NCBI GenBank assembly: GCA_003116975.1
Contig: BGKB01000016.1
Span: forward strand, 3,127 to 67,126
Length of the DNA stretch: 64,000 nucleotides
DNA from: Aurantiochytrium sp. KH105
Taxonomy: Eukaryota; Sar; Bigyra; Thraustochytrida; Thraustochytriidae
Direction of reading: 5' to 3'
Within the stretch, counting starts at the first letter, position 1, and the number at the start of each line of letters is the position of its first letter. Positions 8,549-17,803 of the stretch are shown one piece after another. Made by a program: the position numbers and the translations under genes. The notes below the pieces were generated by a model. It was not told the origin of the DNA. It did no database searches and saw only the letters and a program-made list of their open reading frames with translations.

Positions 8549-11500
8549 TCACTGCCGCAAAATCTTATCAAGTCGAACAGGCGGACGATACCCGAGAAAC
8601 CTGCGCAATTCCTCCTCTGTGTGTTCCGCGTCGAATGAGCTTGAGCGTTGACTACTCGGCTGCTGACGTGCCTGACGCGGGAACCACTCGGCCTTGGCCG
8701 CCGCTTCTGGCGAAAGTCTTTCGCGAATACGCCGCCGCTCGCGCATCGCAATCTTCTCGGCGCGTTTATCGCGCAAAAACAGTGAATGTTGATTGCCGGT
8801 TTTGGCGTCGCCCAACACGCGGAAAAACTCTTGAAAGTCAATATATCCGTCTCGCTTGCTGTCCATGCTGTCCACGAAAAGCTCCAAGTCCCGCTTGGAA
8901 AGAGACGGGTCAACCCGATGCATACCACGCCGAAAATCAGCGCGCGACAGCACACCAGAACGTCGAGTGTCCATTGACAGAAACAGACCGTGCAACATGC
9001 CCTCTGTCTGCCCAAGCAGAGCCTCCAGAACGCGATGCCGCGCCCGCTCGGTTTCCCGAGGGGTTCCTGCTGCCGGATCTCGACGAGATTTTCGACGGCC
9101 TGTTTCCTTGCTACTCGAGACCGCATGAGAGCGCGAGCCTTCTTCTCGAGCCCTGTTCGTGACACTCCTTGAGCCGGGCGTACGGAGTCTGCGGTTGCTA
9201 GCGCTGGCGCTGGCGGGGCGTCGCTTTGCGCTGCGACCCCCGGGTGTGCTACGTGCCACCTCGGTTCGCAGCGCGTCAAATTGCTTCGAAAGGTTGGCGT
9301 GCTCTTCGAGCTCGAGAGCGTCGAGTGCATCCAAGTTTACGTTTTGGCCCGCCACCAGCGACGCAACGAGATCGTTAATCTCGGCTTCGCTCCCTTCCTC
9401 GTCTTCCTCTTCCTCGTCTTCTTCACGAACACGATGTCTTGACCTCGGCCGGACCTGCTCCGAGTACGACGCCCGCTTAGCTCGACGCTTCGACATTGGT
9501 GGCTTGTGCGAGGTGCGCGGTCTGTTCCGGGCGTTATCGATGGACTCGTACGAAGTGTCTCGCTGAGGATAATCCTGGACCTCTCTTTCCTCACTTGCCG
9601 CAAGTACCGCCAACGGTACACTGTGCATGTGCGGGGGTGGTCCTCGGTCAGGAGACCTGACGGCAAGTCTGTCCGCTGTACCTGCTTCTTGCAGTCGTGA
9701 TAGCTGACCCGGTGACGACGATGAGGCAGAGGCTGAAGCAGGGAATGGCGAAGTTTCAAGGTTCGGCGAGCTTAGTGGCATTGTACGAATACGCTGTGCA
9801 AAGTGCAACGCAGTGAGGAGCTCACTCGATCGAGGATTGCACACCGTAAGCGATGGGTGCACAAGAAGGTGAAACATGCATGAGTCGCGCTCATAAGTGC
9901 CCATCTCGTCATCGCCAGTCATGTGATGCGTCTTGCTCTTCTCGAGTCTCTGCGGCCACTCTGAGCGCGTTGCAATGCCAAGACTTTCTTCGTCGAGACA
10001 GTCGCGCAGTATGCCAAGCACGACATTCGAACTAAAGGTCCGCATCAAAGTTCCTGGCGAGGCCCCCGAGCCCCCTTCTGCGTCAAGATCTTGCCGATGC
10101 GACATGGCATTCACAACCTTGACAATTCCTTCCATGGTCTCGTCTGCAAAAGCCGCGCGGCCTGTCGAGGCAACCTCCAATATGTGCATCTTGCCCGTGG
10201 TCAGGTCGGCTGAAAACGCTCCTTCTTCTTCTTCGTTAGCGTACGCATCGTCGCCCATTTCGACCCACACCGTGAAGAGTAAAAAGGCAGTCTCACTGCT
10301 ACTGCTACCTTCTACGCCAGTCGTGTGAGTATTTCGTGCCATGGGGAGTGATCCTAGCATATTGTGATGGTTTCCAGAGCCCATGGATGCTACGAGAGCG
10401 GCTTCATACCGTGTCTTCACCTCGACGACGCTCAGGCCAGCGCTCTCGAGGTCGATTCGCCCTGTGGCACGCGCTGCGGCACGGTCAATCGAGAGCTCGG
10501 GAAAGTGACGCAAAGGCGATCGTGTCTCCATTTCACTTGAAGCGAGCAAATCAAAGACCCTGCTGTTCTGTATATGTACACACGAAATGCTAACGCGTGG
10601 CAGCACGGCAGCCGCGTCTACTTTTTCTTCGCTCTTTAGATTGGCTGCCAAACTGCCAATCACGTCAAAAATAGCACTTATGATGCTATTTGTGGTCGCT
10701 CCAGAGGCAGGGCCCGAAGATGCCACCACGGCCCGATCCCCGTCAAAGAGAGCGTCAACAATCGGCGAGACTTGCGCGCGAATACCGTTCTGGCTCCCAA
10801 GACGAGGATCAGCCGCCAACACGTCCGCATCGCTAGGAGCCATATCTTTGACGTACACAACCTCATCGAATCCAAAGTATCGACGCGAATTATCGCTCTG
10901 CACCATGACCTCTGCGGATGCAAGTATAGGTTCCACGCGAAGGCTGTCGTCTGTTTGTGTGTTATCGCCAGTCATGGCGAGAGATCGCGAAGGCGACGAG
11001 GCATCTTCTACGTGAGCTGGCGTGTGGAACACTGAGCAGATACGTCGCACCCGCTTTTCGCCAAAGCCCATGCGAGACTTGTGCAGATTTCGCCGGCGCA
11101 AGCGTTCCAGGCGGAGTCTTCGCGCAAGGCCCGAAACCTGTCCAGGCGCGATGGAAGAACGCACGGGACCAAGCCGCTTGTTGACCGTGCTCGGATCTTC
11201 AGCTTGAGACATGACCTTGGCGCGCACGAGGGACAGATCCGCCGTATTTGTTAAAGGCTTTGAAGCAAGCTCTTGACGTTTTGCGCGTCTCAAATGTACA
11301 TACGAGTCCCATTGGGCGAGAACGTCTGCGGCAGCGTCCTTCATTTGCTCCACCTCAGCGCGAATGCGATAGGCGCTCTCACGCAAGATGCGCGTTTGCG
11401 CTTTGGCGTGCCGGCACACGAGACCTGCGTCGGGGCGCAGGTACGTTGACCGTTGTTGGGCCGCGCGTAGCTTTCGAACCTCGGCTAACTCGCTCGAAAG

Positions 11501-14500
11501 CTCAAGATTCTTGTTCGTGGCCTCGCTGAGCTGAGCTTGAAGCAGCTCGGCGCGTGCGTCCATGCTAACACAGCGATCCTCTGCATCCTTTCGCTCCTGA
11601 CGAGCCTTGGCCACGGCTTCATCGGAAGCCGCGAGCTGCTGCTCGGCTTCCTCCAAGTTTTTCGCCAGTCGCGCCTTCTCTGCAAGCGCTTGACGAAGCT
11701 CGGCAACCTGACGTCGACTGTCCATTTCGAAGCTAGCAATTTTACGCGCCTGCATCTCATTTTCGGATGCCAGTTGACCCAGATCTGCAGTTTGCTCACG
11801 AATTCGGTCTTCCGAGGCTCGAAGTTGTGCCTGAGCGCGCCGCTCGGCCTCGCGAAGTTCGCTGATGACGCGATTTAGCTTGGCAATCGTGTCAACGAGG
11901 CGGTCAATTTCGGCGCCGTCTGTGGCTGGCCCCGTGCTTTTCGTATCTTCGGCGCGGGCGTCCTCGGTACTGTCCATACTCTTGGCGCGATATCGCGCTT
12001 GTGTCTGCCGAAGTTGGACCTGCAGTTCTTCCACGCGAGCTTTCCAATCCTCCCTCTCCATACGAGCAGCGGCAGCGGCCTCTGTTGCGTTCGAAATCTC
12101 ACTGTTGCGCTGATCAAGATCGGCGTAAAGTTCGCGGATCGATTGCTCAAGCTTGACGACGCGCTCATCTGCTTTCACGCCTGAAGACTGCTTCATTTGC
12201 AGCAGCTGCATCTCTGTGCGCATTTCGTCTTCTCGTGCTTGTTGCTCGCGCATCTGATACTGAAAGCGTTCCGCATCACGTTGGCGTTGCTTCTCGAGAT
12301 CTTCCATCTGTTTGGCCGAAACTGCAGATCTCTCTTCTGCTTCCCGGCGCCGCCTCGCCTCCTCTGTGACCGATTCCCGCATTTCGGAGATTTGCGCGCG
12401 AAGGCCTTCAATCGTTTCCAGCATCTGCTGGTCCTTTTCGCTACCGGGGCCCAGAGCAGGTCGTCTCGAAACAGACCTTGCAGACGCAGGAGACAGAGGT
12501 GCGCCGCTCTTGGAGTCCGCAAAGGACAAGGGCTCGGCAATCGCTGCTTTGTCAAGCCAGAGCGCTGCGCGGTCGATAGGCCCAGCTTGAAGTGCAGCAA
12601 GACGCCTCACGTCTTCCATCTTTTCAGTGCCAAGAACAAGAGAAATTTCGAGCTTGTGACGCGGGCCGTCAATCCACTTGCGCAGAGACACTTCATCGTC
12701 GCGAACGGTCACGTCAGTCTCGTCGAAATACAAGAGTTCCCAAAACGGAAGATCCCACTCTTGTGGGCCTACATCAGGGTCGCACTGCAGCCGCACATGG
12801 AGAGAGCCCTCCGGGGGGAGTCCTTCCTCGTGTGCGCCAAAAATGAAGTCTTCGTTCCATACGGGGTGCGAAGTTGCCTCTTCAAGTTCGGTGCGCTGCA
12901 TTTCGTCGCCCACGGAGCAACGCACACAGACATCGGAGCTCGCGGCGAGGTCCGCCTGGTGGATTGTCACGCGAAGAACACTCATGTATGCAACTTCACG
13001 CGAAGGTGCGCATCGTAGATTGGCCTTGCGCCGAGGCGTCTTTGTCCAAGACTCGATCAGGTCAAAGTCATCATCCTCTTGAGCGATATGGCTGCGCATT
13101 GCACTTGCCAGCTCCACGTCCTCCTTGCGCACGAGCCAATCATCATCGCCATCCCCCTCTCCGTCTCCATCTTCTTCCTTTTCCGGCGCCTCCTCATCGT
13201 CATCCTCTTCGTCGTCGTCTTCTTTCTTCGTGACGCCTTCATCGCTTTCTACCTCATCGCTTCGTACCGAAGCGAAAAACGAGCCCTTGACGGGACTTGG
13301 TGGCGTCCACGTCTGCTTGCTTGGGTCGATGCGCGAGGTTTCGAATGTGCGGAAGAATTCTTGAAAGGTGACCACACCGTCCCCATTCACATCGACAGAC
13401 TTGGCAAACTCGCGCATGACGGCATCGTCCAGACCGAGACCGAGCGCCCGGAGCCCGCGCAATAACTCTTCGCGATTCAAGCAACCCTTTTGCGTGTGGT
13501 CCATGACGAGAAACGCGTCATAAAGTTTTGAGTGTGTTCGCTCGACAGCAGCACGGACGGCTGCAATAATTTCTTTCTTTTGGGCATCCGAGACGTCACT
13601 CAATGGTGAGCTGGCCGCGCTACTTGGAGGGTCCCCACGAGTGCGTGACCTTCCCGCGGGAGAGTAGGCAAATGGTCTTCGCGAAGGGCTCGAGTTGCGG
13701 CTCCCAGCCAAAGTTCCACCCTGCCCGAATCGGCCTTTGGTGCGGCGTGGCGACGATGACTGCGACTCTGGACTTTGCGATGTGAATGGCTTGTTCTTTC
13801 GTCTGTCTCCGCGCGCAACATGCTCTGCTGCAAGCATAGACTCAAACGGCGAGCGCATCTCACTAGCAGAAAACCTCGCTTCACTCTGGAGCTGTTCCAG
13901 ATCGAGAGGTAATAGCGGGTCATTTCCACTTTCAAATGCATTTGAAAACCGTGAGGAAGACGATGCGGACAGAATGTTGGGCGATCTGCCATTCTCAGAC
14001 ATGGCGCCAGGACTCGACGCTTCAAGTTCTCCAACCTCCATTTTGGATGTCGAGAGCTCTGCCCTTGCCCCAGACGAATGAAGACTGGTCGTACCAACGA
14101 GTTCATTTGCACTTGCGTGGTCCCTACTCGGGGATATCTCAAGGCTTGATTGCCCTCTGCCGAATTCTGAGGATGGAGATTCAACTCCATTCCCGACCGG
14201 CACTTTCGCCTGATCTGGTTCAGGCAACAGGACTTCGGAGCTCGACCCTGATGTCTCGTCCTCGGCCAAACGACTCCGCATTGTGTTCGCATCGTGTTGA
14301 GTATCATACGCGTCAAGCATCGATGCAAATCCCGCATTTGCTTCACCTGTCGCTGTTTTACTTGAGAGCGCACCGCCGCTTGTTGCATCGTCCATTATTG
14401 CGGACTGTTCACCTGACTCACGTTCGCTGTCGACCTCGAGATCTTCGATTTTTTCCATACTGGATGCGGCGTCAATCCTCGCACCTTCCTCACGCATTGA

Positions 14501-16309
14501 GTCCCCAAGATCGACTCCAGAATCACTTTTTTTGCTTGCTCTACTTGATTCATCATTCAGCGATTCATCAAGACCATCCAAAGCTTGCCCGCTCGGTACA
14601 TTCAAGGGAGAATCAGTCATTTGGCCCATGGACGAGTCCTTGGGGTCTTTGTCAGCTTGAACAAGCAGAAAATTGTCCTGAAGATCGACGGCTTCAGCAC
14701 TGGGCGAGCCCTCGGAGCTTTCCGTAGCATGATCGGATGACAATTCTTCGGTGTTGTTGCCGAGGTTCGCTTGATTCGACGAAGATCCTTCAGGGTCATC
14801 CATGCCTTGATCGCTAGGTAGACCTTGGAGCTCCGTAATCGCTTGATCGTCCTCCGAAGCTTCCTTGCTTGGTGAAGCTGGGAGGTAATCAGTGACGTGG
14901 CCCATGGGCGAGTCCATGGGGTTTTCGTCAGCTTGATCGATCGAAGAATCGTCCTGAAGATCGACGGCTTCAGCACTGGGCGAGCCCTCGGAGATTTCCG
15001 TAGCCTGACCTGATGACAACTCTTCAGTGTTGTTGCCGAGGTTCGCTTGATCCTTTAAAGAATTTCTAGAGTCATTCATGTGTTGGTCGCTTGGTAGATC
15101 TTCGAGCTCCCCAATCGCTTGGTCGTCCTCCGAATTTACCTTACTCGGTGAATGTAAAAGAGAATCAGTGATGTGACCCAGAGGCGAGTCCTTGGATTCT
15201 TCGTTGGCTTGATTATTAAACAGGGAGCCGTCCAGAAGATCGACGGCTTCGACGCCCGGCGAGTCCTTTGAAGACTCCATAACGTGCTCGGTGGACAACT
15301 CTTCAGTGTTGTTGCCGAAGTTCACTTGATCCATCAGAGAACTTTTAAAATCTTCCATATCTCGGTCGCTCGGTAGATCTTCAAGCCCCTCGATTGCTTG
15401 CTCGTCCTCCAAAGCATCCTTGCTCGCTGCATGTAAAAGGGAATCAGTGATTTGACCCATAGGCGAGTCCTTGGGGTCTTCGTCGGCTTGATCGAACAGA
15501 GAATTGTCCTGTAGATTGACGGCTTCAGCACTCGGCGAAGCCTTTGAAGACTCCGTAGCCTGGTCGCTCGGCAAGTCTTCGGTGTGCCCGAGAGCAGTTT
15601 GATTCATTGCTATATCATCATCGAGACCTTGATTGCTTGATAAATCCTCAGGGTCATTGATGTGAACTCTTCTACTTTCCTCACTGAGAATGCCATTGCT
15701 TGGCGCAGCTTGATCACCTTCCAAGTCAATCATTTCGGAACCCTCAATCGGCCATGAGCTCTCCACGTCATCCTGCTCGTCCACGTCGTCCATCCCAGTG
15801 ACGTTTGAAAAGGTAGCGTCGGCGTTGGCTTCTTTGGAGGCATAACCTTGAGAGCCGGTTGGCTGGGGAGAGGGGATATGCATATCATTGCAAGTAACCG
15901 CTGGTGGGCTTTGCAAATCTTCAAGCATATCTTCACCTTCGGATGCGTCGAGCAAGTCCTCATGGACGGAATCTGCCGCGCTTCCACTCTCAGGCTCACT
16001 GCTCTGCGTTTTGCCAAGAGTCTCATCATTCAGCGCAACAGTATCGTTCTCCGCATCACCATCGAAGTGGTCGCTATCTTCGAAATCTTGTTCGTAGTCT
16101 TCGTCCTCCTCCTCGTCATCAGCATCTGTGAGCGTGGGATCCTGCTCTTCGACATTTGTCGCGGATAGGTTCCCTGGTGGAGGCGAGACCGGACTGCTCG
16201 GCATTGGCGGAGGCGAAGAGAACGTTTCTTGCGGGTTTGAAGCATCAGACTCCACCTCTTCTGCGCTCAGATCGTCTGCGCCCACATCCTCGGACGCGGT
16301 CGAAGCCAT
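8549..16309 (-). CDS. Giant EF-hand / C2 / coiled-coil protein with degenerate kinesin-like motor
   Basis: One exon encodes about 2586 residues. Residues 1-900 are acidic and disordered and include about four copies of a 92-93-residue repeat. Residues about 911-993 hold two EF-hands (loops DHTQKGCLNREE and DVNGDGVVTFQE). A C2-like domain spans about 1106-1230 and coiled coil about 1295-1625. Residues about 1808-2177 follow the order of a kinesin motor: FGFDEVVY near the start, a P-loop position (about 1858-1876) reading SSGPASGATTNSI, SRVFDLL, a switch I-like SSSSETAF, a switch II-like LEVASTGRAA, and LLTALHFAQRIRTM at the end. The nucleotide-binding residues are altered, so ATP-driven motility is unlikely. 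A second EF-hand pair lies at about 2423-2506 (DTRRSGVLSRAD, DSKRDGYIDFQE). I infer a Ca2+-responsive microtubule or membrane scaffold. The ATG at 16309 was chosen because the 11 codons upstream start with TTG. The gene ends 75 bases from the convergent J-protein gene. Confidence 0.85.
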   Translation of the reverse strand: MASTASEDVGADDLSAEEVESDASNPQETFSSPPPMPSSPVSPPPGNLSATNVEEQDPTLTDADDEEEDEDYEQDFEDSDHFDGDAENDTVALNDETLGKTQSSEPESGSAADSVHEDLLDASEGEDMLEDLQSPPAVTCNDMHIPSPQPTGSQGYASKEANADATFSNVTGMDDVDEQDDVESSWPIEGSEMIDLEGDQAAPSNGILSEESRRVHINDPEDLSSNQGLDDDIAMNQTALGHTEDLPSDQATESSKASPSAEAVNLQDNSLFDQADEDPKDSPMGQITDSLLHAASKDALEDEQAIEGLEDLPSDRDMEDFKSSLMDQVNFGNNTEELSTEHVMESSKDSPGVEAVDLLDGSLFNNQANEESKDSPLGHITDSLLHSPSKVNSEDDQAIGELEDLPSDQHMNDSRNSLKDQANLGNNTEELSSGQATEISEGSPSAEAVDLQDDSSIDQADENPMDSPMGHVTDYLPASPSKEASEDDQAITELQGLPSDQGMDDPEGSSSNQANLGNNTEELSSDHATESSEGSPSAEAVDLQDNFLLVQADKDPKDSSMGQMTDSPLNVPSGQALDGLDESLNDESSRASKKSDSGVDLGDSMREEGARIDAASSMEKIEDLEVDSERESGEQSAIMDDATSGGALSSKTATGEANAGFASMLDAYDTQHDANTMRSRLAEDETSGSSSEVLLPEPDQAKVPVGNGVESPSSEFGRGQSSLEISPSRDHASANELVGTTSLHSSGARAELSTSKMEVGELEASSPGAMSENGRSPNILSASSSSRFSNAFESGNDPLLPLDLEQLQSEARFSASEMRSPFESMLAAEHVARGDRRKNKPFTSQSPESQSSSPRRTKGRFGQGGTLAGSRNSSPSRRPFAYSPAGRSRTRGDPPSSAASSPLSDVSDAQKKEIIAAVRAAVERTHSKLYDAFLVMDHTQKGCLNREELLRGLRALGLGLDDAVMREFAKSVDVNGDGVVTFQEFFRTFETSRIDPSKQTWTPPSPVKGSFFASVRSDEVESDEGVTKKEDDDEEDDDEEAPEKEEDGDGEGDGDDDWLVRKEDVELASAMRSHIAQEDDDFDLIESWTKTPRRKANLRCAPSREVAYMSVLRVTIHQADLAASSDVCVRCSVGDEMQRTELEEATSHPVWNEDFIFGAHEEGLPPEGSLHVRLQCDPDVGPQEWDLPFWELLYFDETDVTVRDDEVSLRKWIDGPRHKLEISLVLGTEKMEDVRRLAALQAGPIDRAALWLDKAAIAEPLSFADSKSGAPLSPASARSVSRRPALGPGSEKDQQMLETIEGLRAQISEMRESVTEEARRRREAEERSAVSAKQMEDLEKQRQRDAERFQYQMREQQAREDEMRTEMQLLQMKQSSGVKADERVVKLEQSIRELYADLDQRNSEISNATEAAAAARMEREDWKARVEELQVQLRQTQARYRAKSMDSTEDARAEDTKSTGPATDGAEIDRLVDTIAKLNRVISELREAERRAQAQLRASEDRIREQTADLGQLASENEMQARKIASFEMDSRRQVAELRQALAEKARLAKNLEEAEQQLAASDEAVAKARQERKDAEDRCVSMDARAELLQAQLSEATNKNLELSSELAEVRKLRAAQQRSTYLRPDAGLVCRHAKAQTRILRESAYRIRAEVEQMKDAAADVLAQWDSYVHLRRAKRQELASKPLTNTADLSLVRAKVMSQAEDPSTVNKRLGPVRSSIAPGQVSGLARRLRLERLRRRNLHKSRMGFGEKRVRRICSVFHTPAHVEDASSPSRSLAMTGDNTQTDDSLRVEPILASAEVMVQSDNSRRYFGFDEVVYVKDMAPSDADVLAADPRLGSQNGIRAQVSPIVDALFDGDRAVVASSGPASGATTNSIISAIFDVIGSLAANLKSEEKVDAAAVLPRVSISCVHIQNSRVFDLLASSEMETRSPLRHFPELSIDRAAARATGRIDLESAGLSVVEVKTRYEAALVASMGSGNHHNMLGSLPMARNTHTTGVEGSSSSETAFLLFTVWVEMGDDAYANEEEEGAFSADLTTGKMHILEVASTGRAAFADETMEGIVKVVNAMSHRQDLDAEGGSGASPGTLMRTFSSNVVLGILRDCLDEESLGIATRSEWPQRLEKSKTHHMTGDDEMGTYERDSCMFHLLVHPSLTVCNPRSSELLTALHFAQRIRTMPLSSPNLETSPFPASASASSSSPGQLSRLQEAGTADRLAVRSPDRGPPPHMHSVPLAVLAASEEREVQDYPQRDTSYESIDNARNRPRTSHKPPMSKRRAKRASYSEQVRPRSRHRVREEDEEEEDEEGSEAEINDLVASLVAGQNVNLDALDALELEEHANLSKQFDALRTEVARSTPGGRSAKRRPASASASNRRLRTPGSRSVTNRAREEGSRSHAVSSSKETGRRKSRRDPAAGTPRETERARHRVLEALLGQTEGMLHGLFLSMDTRRSGVLSRADFRRGMHRVDPSLSKRDLELFVDSMDSKRDGYIDFQEFFRVLGDAKTGNQHSLFLRDKRAEKIAMRERRRIRERLSPEAAAKAEWFPRQARQQPSSQRSSSFDAEHTEEELRRFLGYRPPVRLDKILRQ
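14560..15640 (-). repeat. Coding tandem repeat of about 277 bp, four copies
   Basis: A shared word (GTGTTGTTGCC in + orientation) starts at 14751, 15027 and 15306, with a diverged copy near 15583, so the period is 276-279 bases. The unit keeps the reading frame and encodes 92-93 residues rich in Ser, Asp and Glu (for example SPSAEAVDLQD, NTEELSS, LPSDQ). It lies in the disordered N-terminal third of the giant protein. Confidence 0.85.
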
Positions 16310-16644
16310 TTCTACTCGGCTCTGCCAGCGTCTGATCGGCAACCGTTTTGAGCGAGCGCTGCCTTCGCTCTTGATTCACCTCGTGACAATAGGCGCAGCA
16401 CCGCTCTCGCGTGTTCCAGATCTGCGCGACGTAGTCTGCGCGCTGCGCAGCGCTCTGTCCGCGCCGTGCTCCTCGCCCGCGTTCTCAACACGTCGGCGCT
16501 CAGCGGTTTCGATTGGGTTTTTGACTTGCATTTGTTTGGAAAAAACCAACAAAAGGGAAAAACAATGTGGGAAAAAAAATGGGAAAAAGTATCGCGGATG
16601 CGGCTGCTACGACCAGGGCGGAAGCGTGATCGCACGTCAGCCGC
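16310..16644. other. 5' flank of the giant gene
   Basis: This is the probable promoter and 5' leader of the minus-strand gene that starts at 16309. No gene or obvious motif was recognised. There is a GGGAAAAA-type A/G-rich stretch at 16555-16590. Confidence 0.4.
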
Positions 16645-17004
16645 TTAACCTCTCTTGGCTCCTCTTTCCTTCGTGTTGCTTATACACGTCCCGACGTAAA
16701 GGATTATATAATTCATTATAAACAAGCTGATGCCATTCTTTTGACTCTTGCCATCGATGATAGAATCTGGTCCTGTCTGCTTTGGCATTCTCTTCACTTC
16801 AGCAACAGCTTGCTTCCCCTCTAGCAACTCCGAAAAGTTCGAAATGTCTGCACGTCCATTGGCATGCGAGACATGAGCAAGCCCAAATTCTCCGTCGAGG
16901 GCGATTCTGAATTCCACGCACGCTCTATTGCGATTCGAAGAGGCCTCTTCAATGGAATGTTCTTCGAACTTGAGCACGCAAACTGATAAAGAGCCATAAA
17001 GCAT
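16645..17004 (-). CDS. Weak candidate small protein, unknown
   Basis: An ATG-initiated frame of 119 codons without a recognisable domain. The central part (CVEFRIALDGEFGLAHVSH) has protein-like composition and the end is hydrophobic (FIMNYIILYVG). It could be the last exon of a spliced gene or chance. Base composition here is less GC-rich than in the neighbouring genes, which argues against it. Confidence 0.2.
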   Translation of the reverse strand: MLYGSLSVCVLKFEEHSIEEASSNRNRACVEFRIALDGEFGLAHVSHANGRADISNFSELLEGKQAVAEVKRMPKQTGPDSIIDGKSQKNGISLFIMNYIILYVGTCISNTKERGAKRG

Positions 17005-17803
17005 GTATTGACACGCATATCAGAGATCCATACGATTTCTCAGCTTCCAACCAAACTTTCGACAGCTGCTCGGGCTTCGGATAGTGGATTGTAAAACTCA
17101 GATTTCTCGATATTAAGCAGATCTCGAGAAATGGTCAATCAGAGCGCATCCACTGACAACGATCGAGACTTTCACATCGAGGCTACTGAGAGGACACTTC
17201 TACCCCTACCCTTAGACCTTCATAAATCTTTGTTGGCCGTTTCGCACAAATAGCTTTCGTGATTCATGTTCACTCTCTTGTGGAAAAAGAAAAGAGATTT
17301 TTGAACCTCTGTTGGCCTTCCAACAGCATTCACGCGTTGTGTTATGACGTTTTTTGCATGTGGTATGATCTTGTCGCCAAATGAGGTGGCCTACCGAACG
17401 CAGGCGATAGACTTACACATTAATGAAATTGAGACGTGTTTGCAAGGAGCAGCAACAGCAACAGCAACAGCAACAGCCGTAGCGAACGATATGATCACCA
17501 CGCATAGAACTCGGAAAAGACGCGCATTGGTCGGCTTGGGTATACGTTTGTCCCAACCTGTATTTGCCTCCCTGTTCCCCCGAGATCGCTCGCAGAGAAC
17601 CGTTTCATTCATTATCAGCGATAACCTCGCGCAAAGTCTGTCCAGGCAGGCGTGGGCTGCTTGCCGCGTGAGCGGAGGCCGACAAAAGACGCTCTCGTAC
17701 GCGCGCGCACGCGCGTCCGAGAATCTCAAACCATGTACGTGTCAGACTTGAGGCCTTGCACGGGCTACGAGGAGCGATGGACTCACGAGGAAGGATGGAG
17801 TGA
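17005..17803. other. Intergenic region upstream of the kinesin gene
   Basis: The first half is AT-richer and shows no gene. The second half holds the AGCAAC repeat and the likely missing 5' exon or leader of the kinesin gene. One short frame from the ATG at 17733 and another from the ATG at 17777 enter the gene but in the wrong frame or blocked by a TGA at 17801. Confidence 0.4.
17449..17477. repeat. AGCAAC hexanucleotide repeat
   Basis: Between four and five units of AGCAAC lie about 325 bases upstream of the kinesin frame. Confidence 0.85.
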
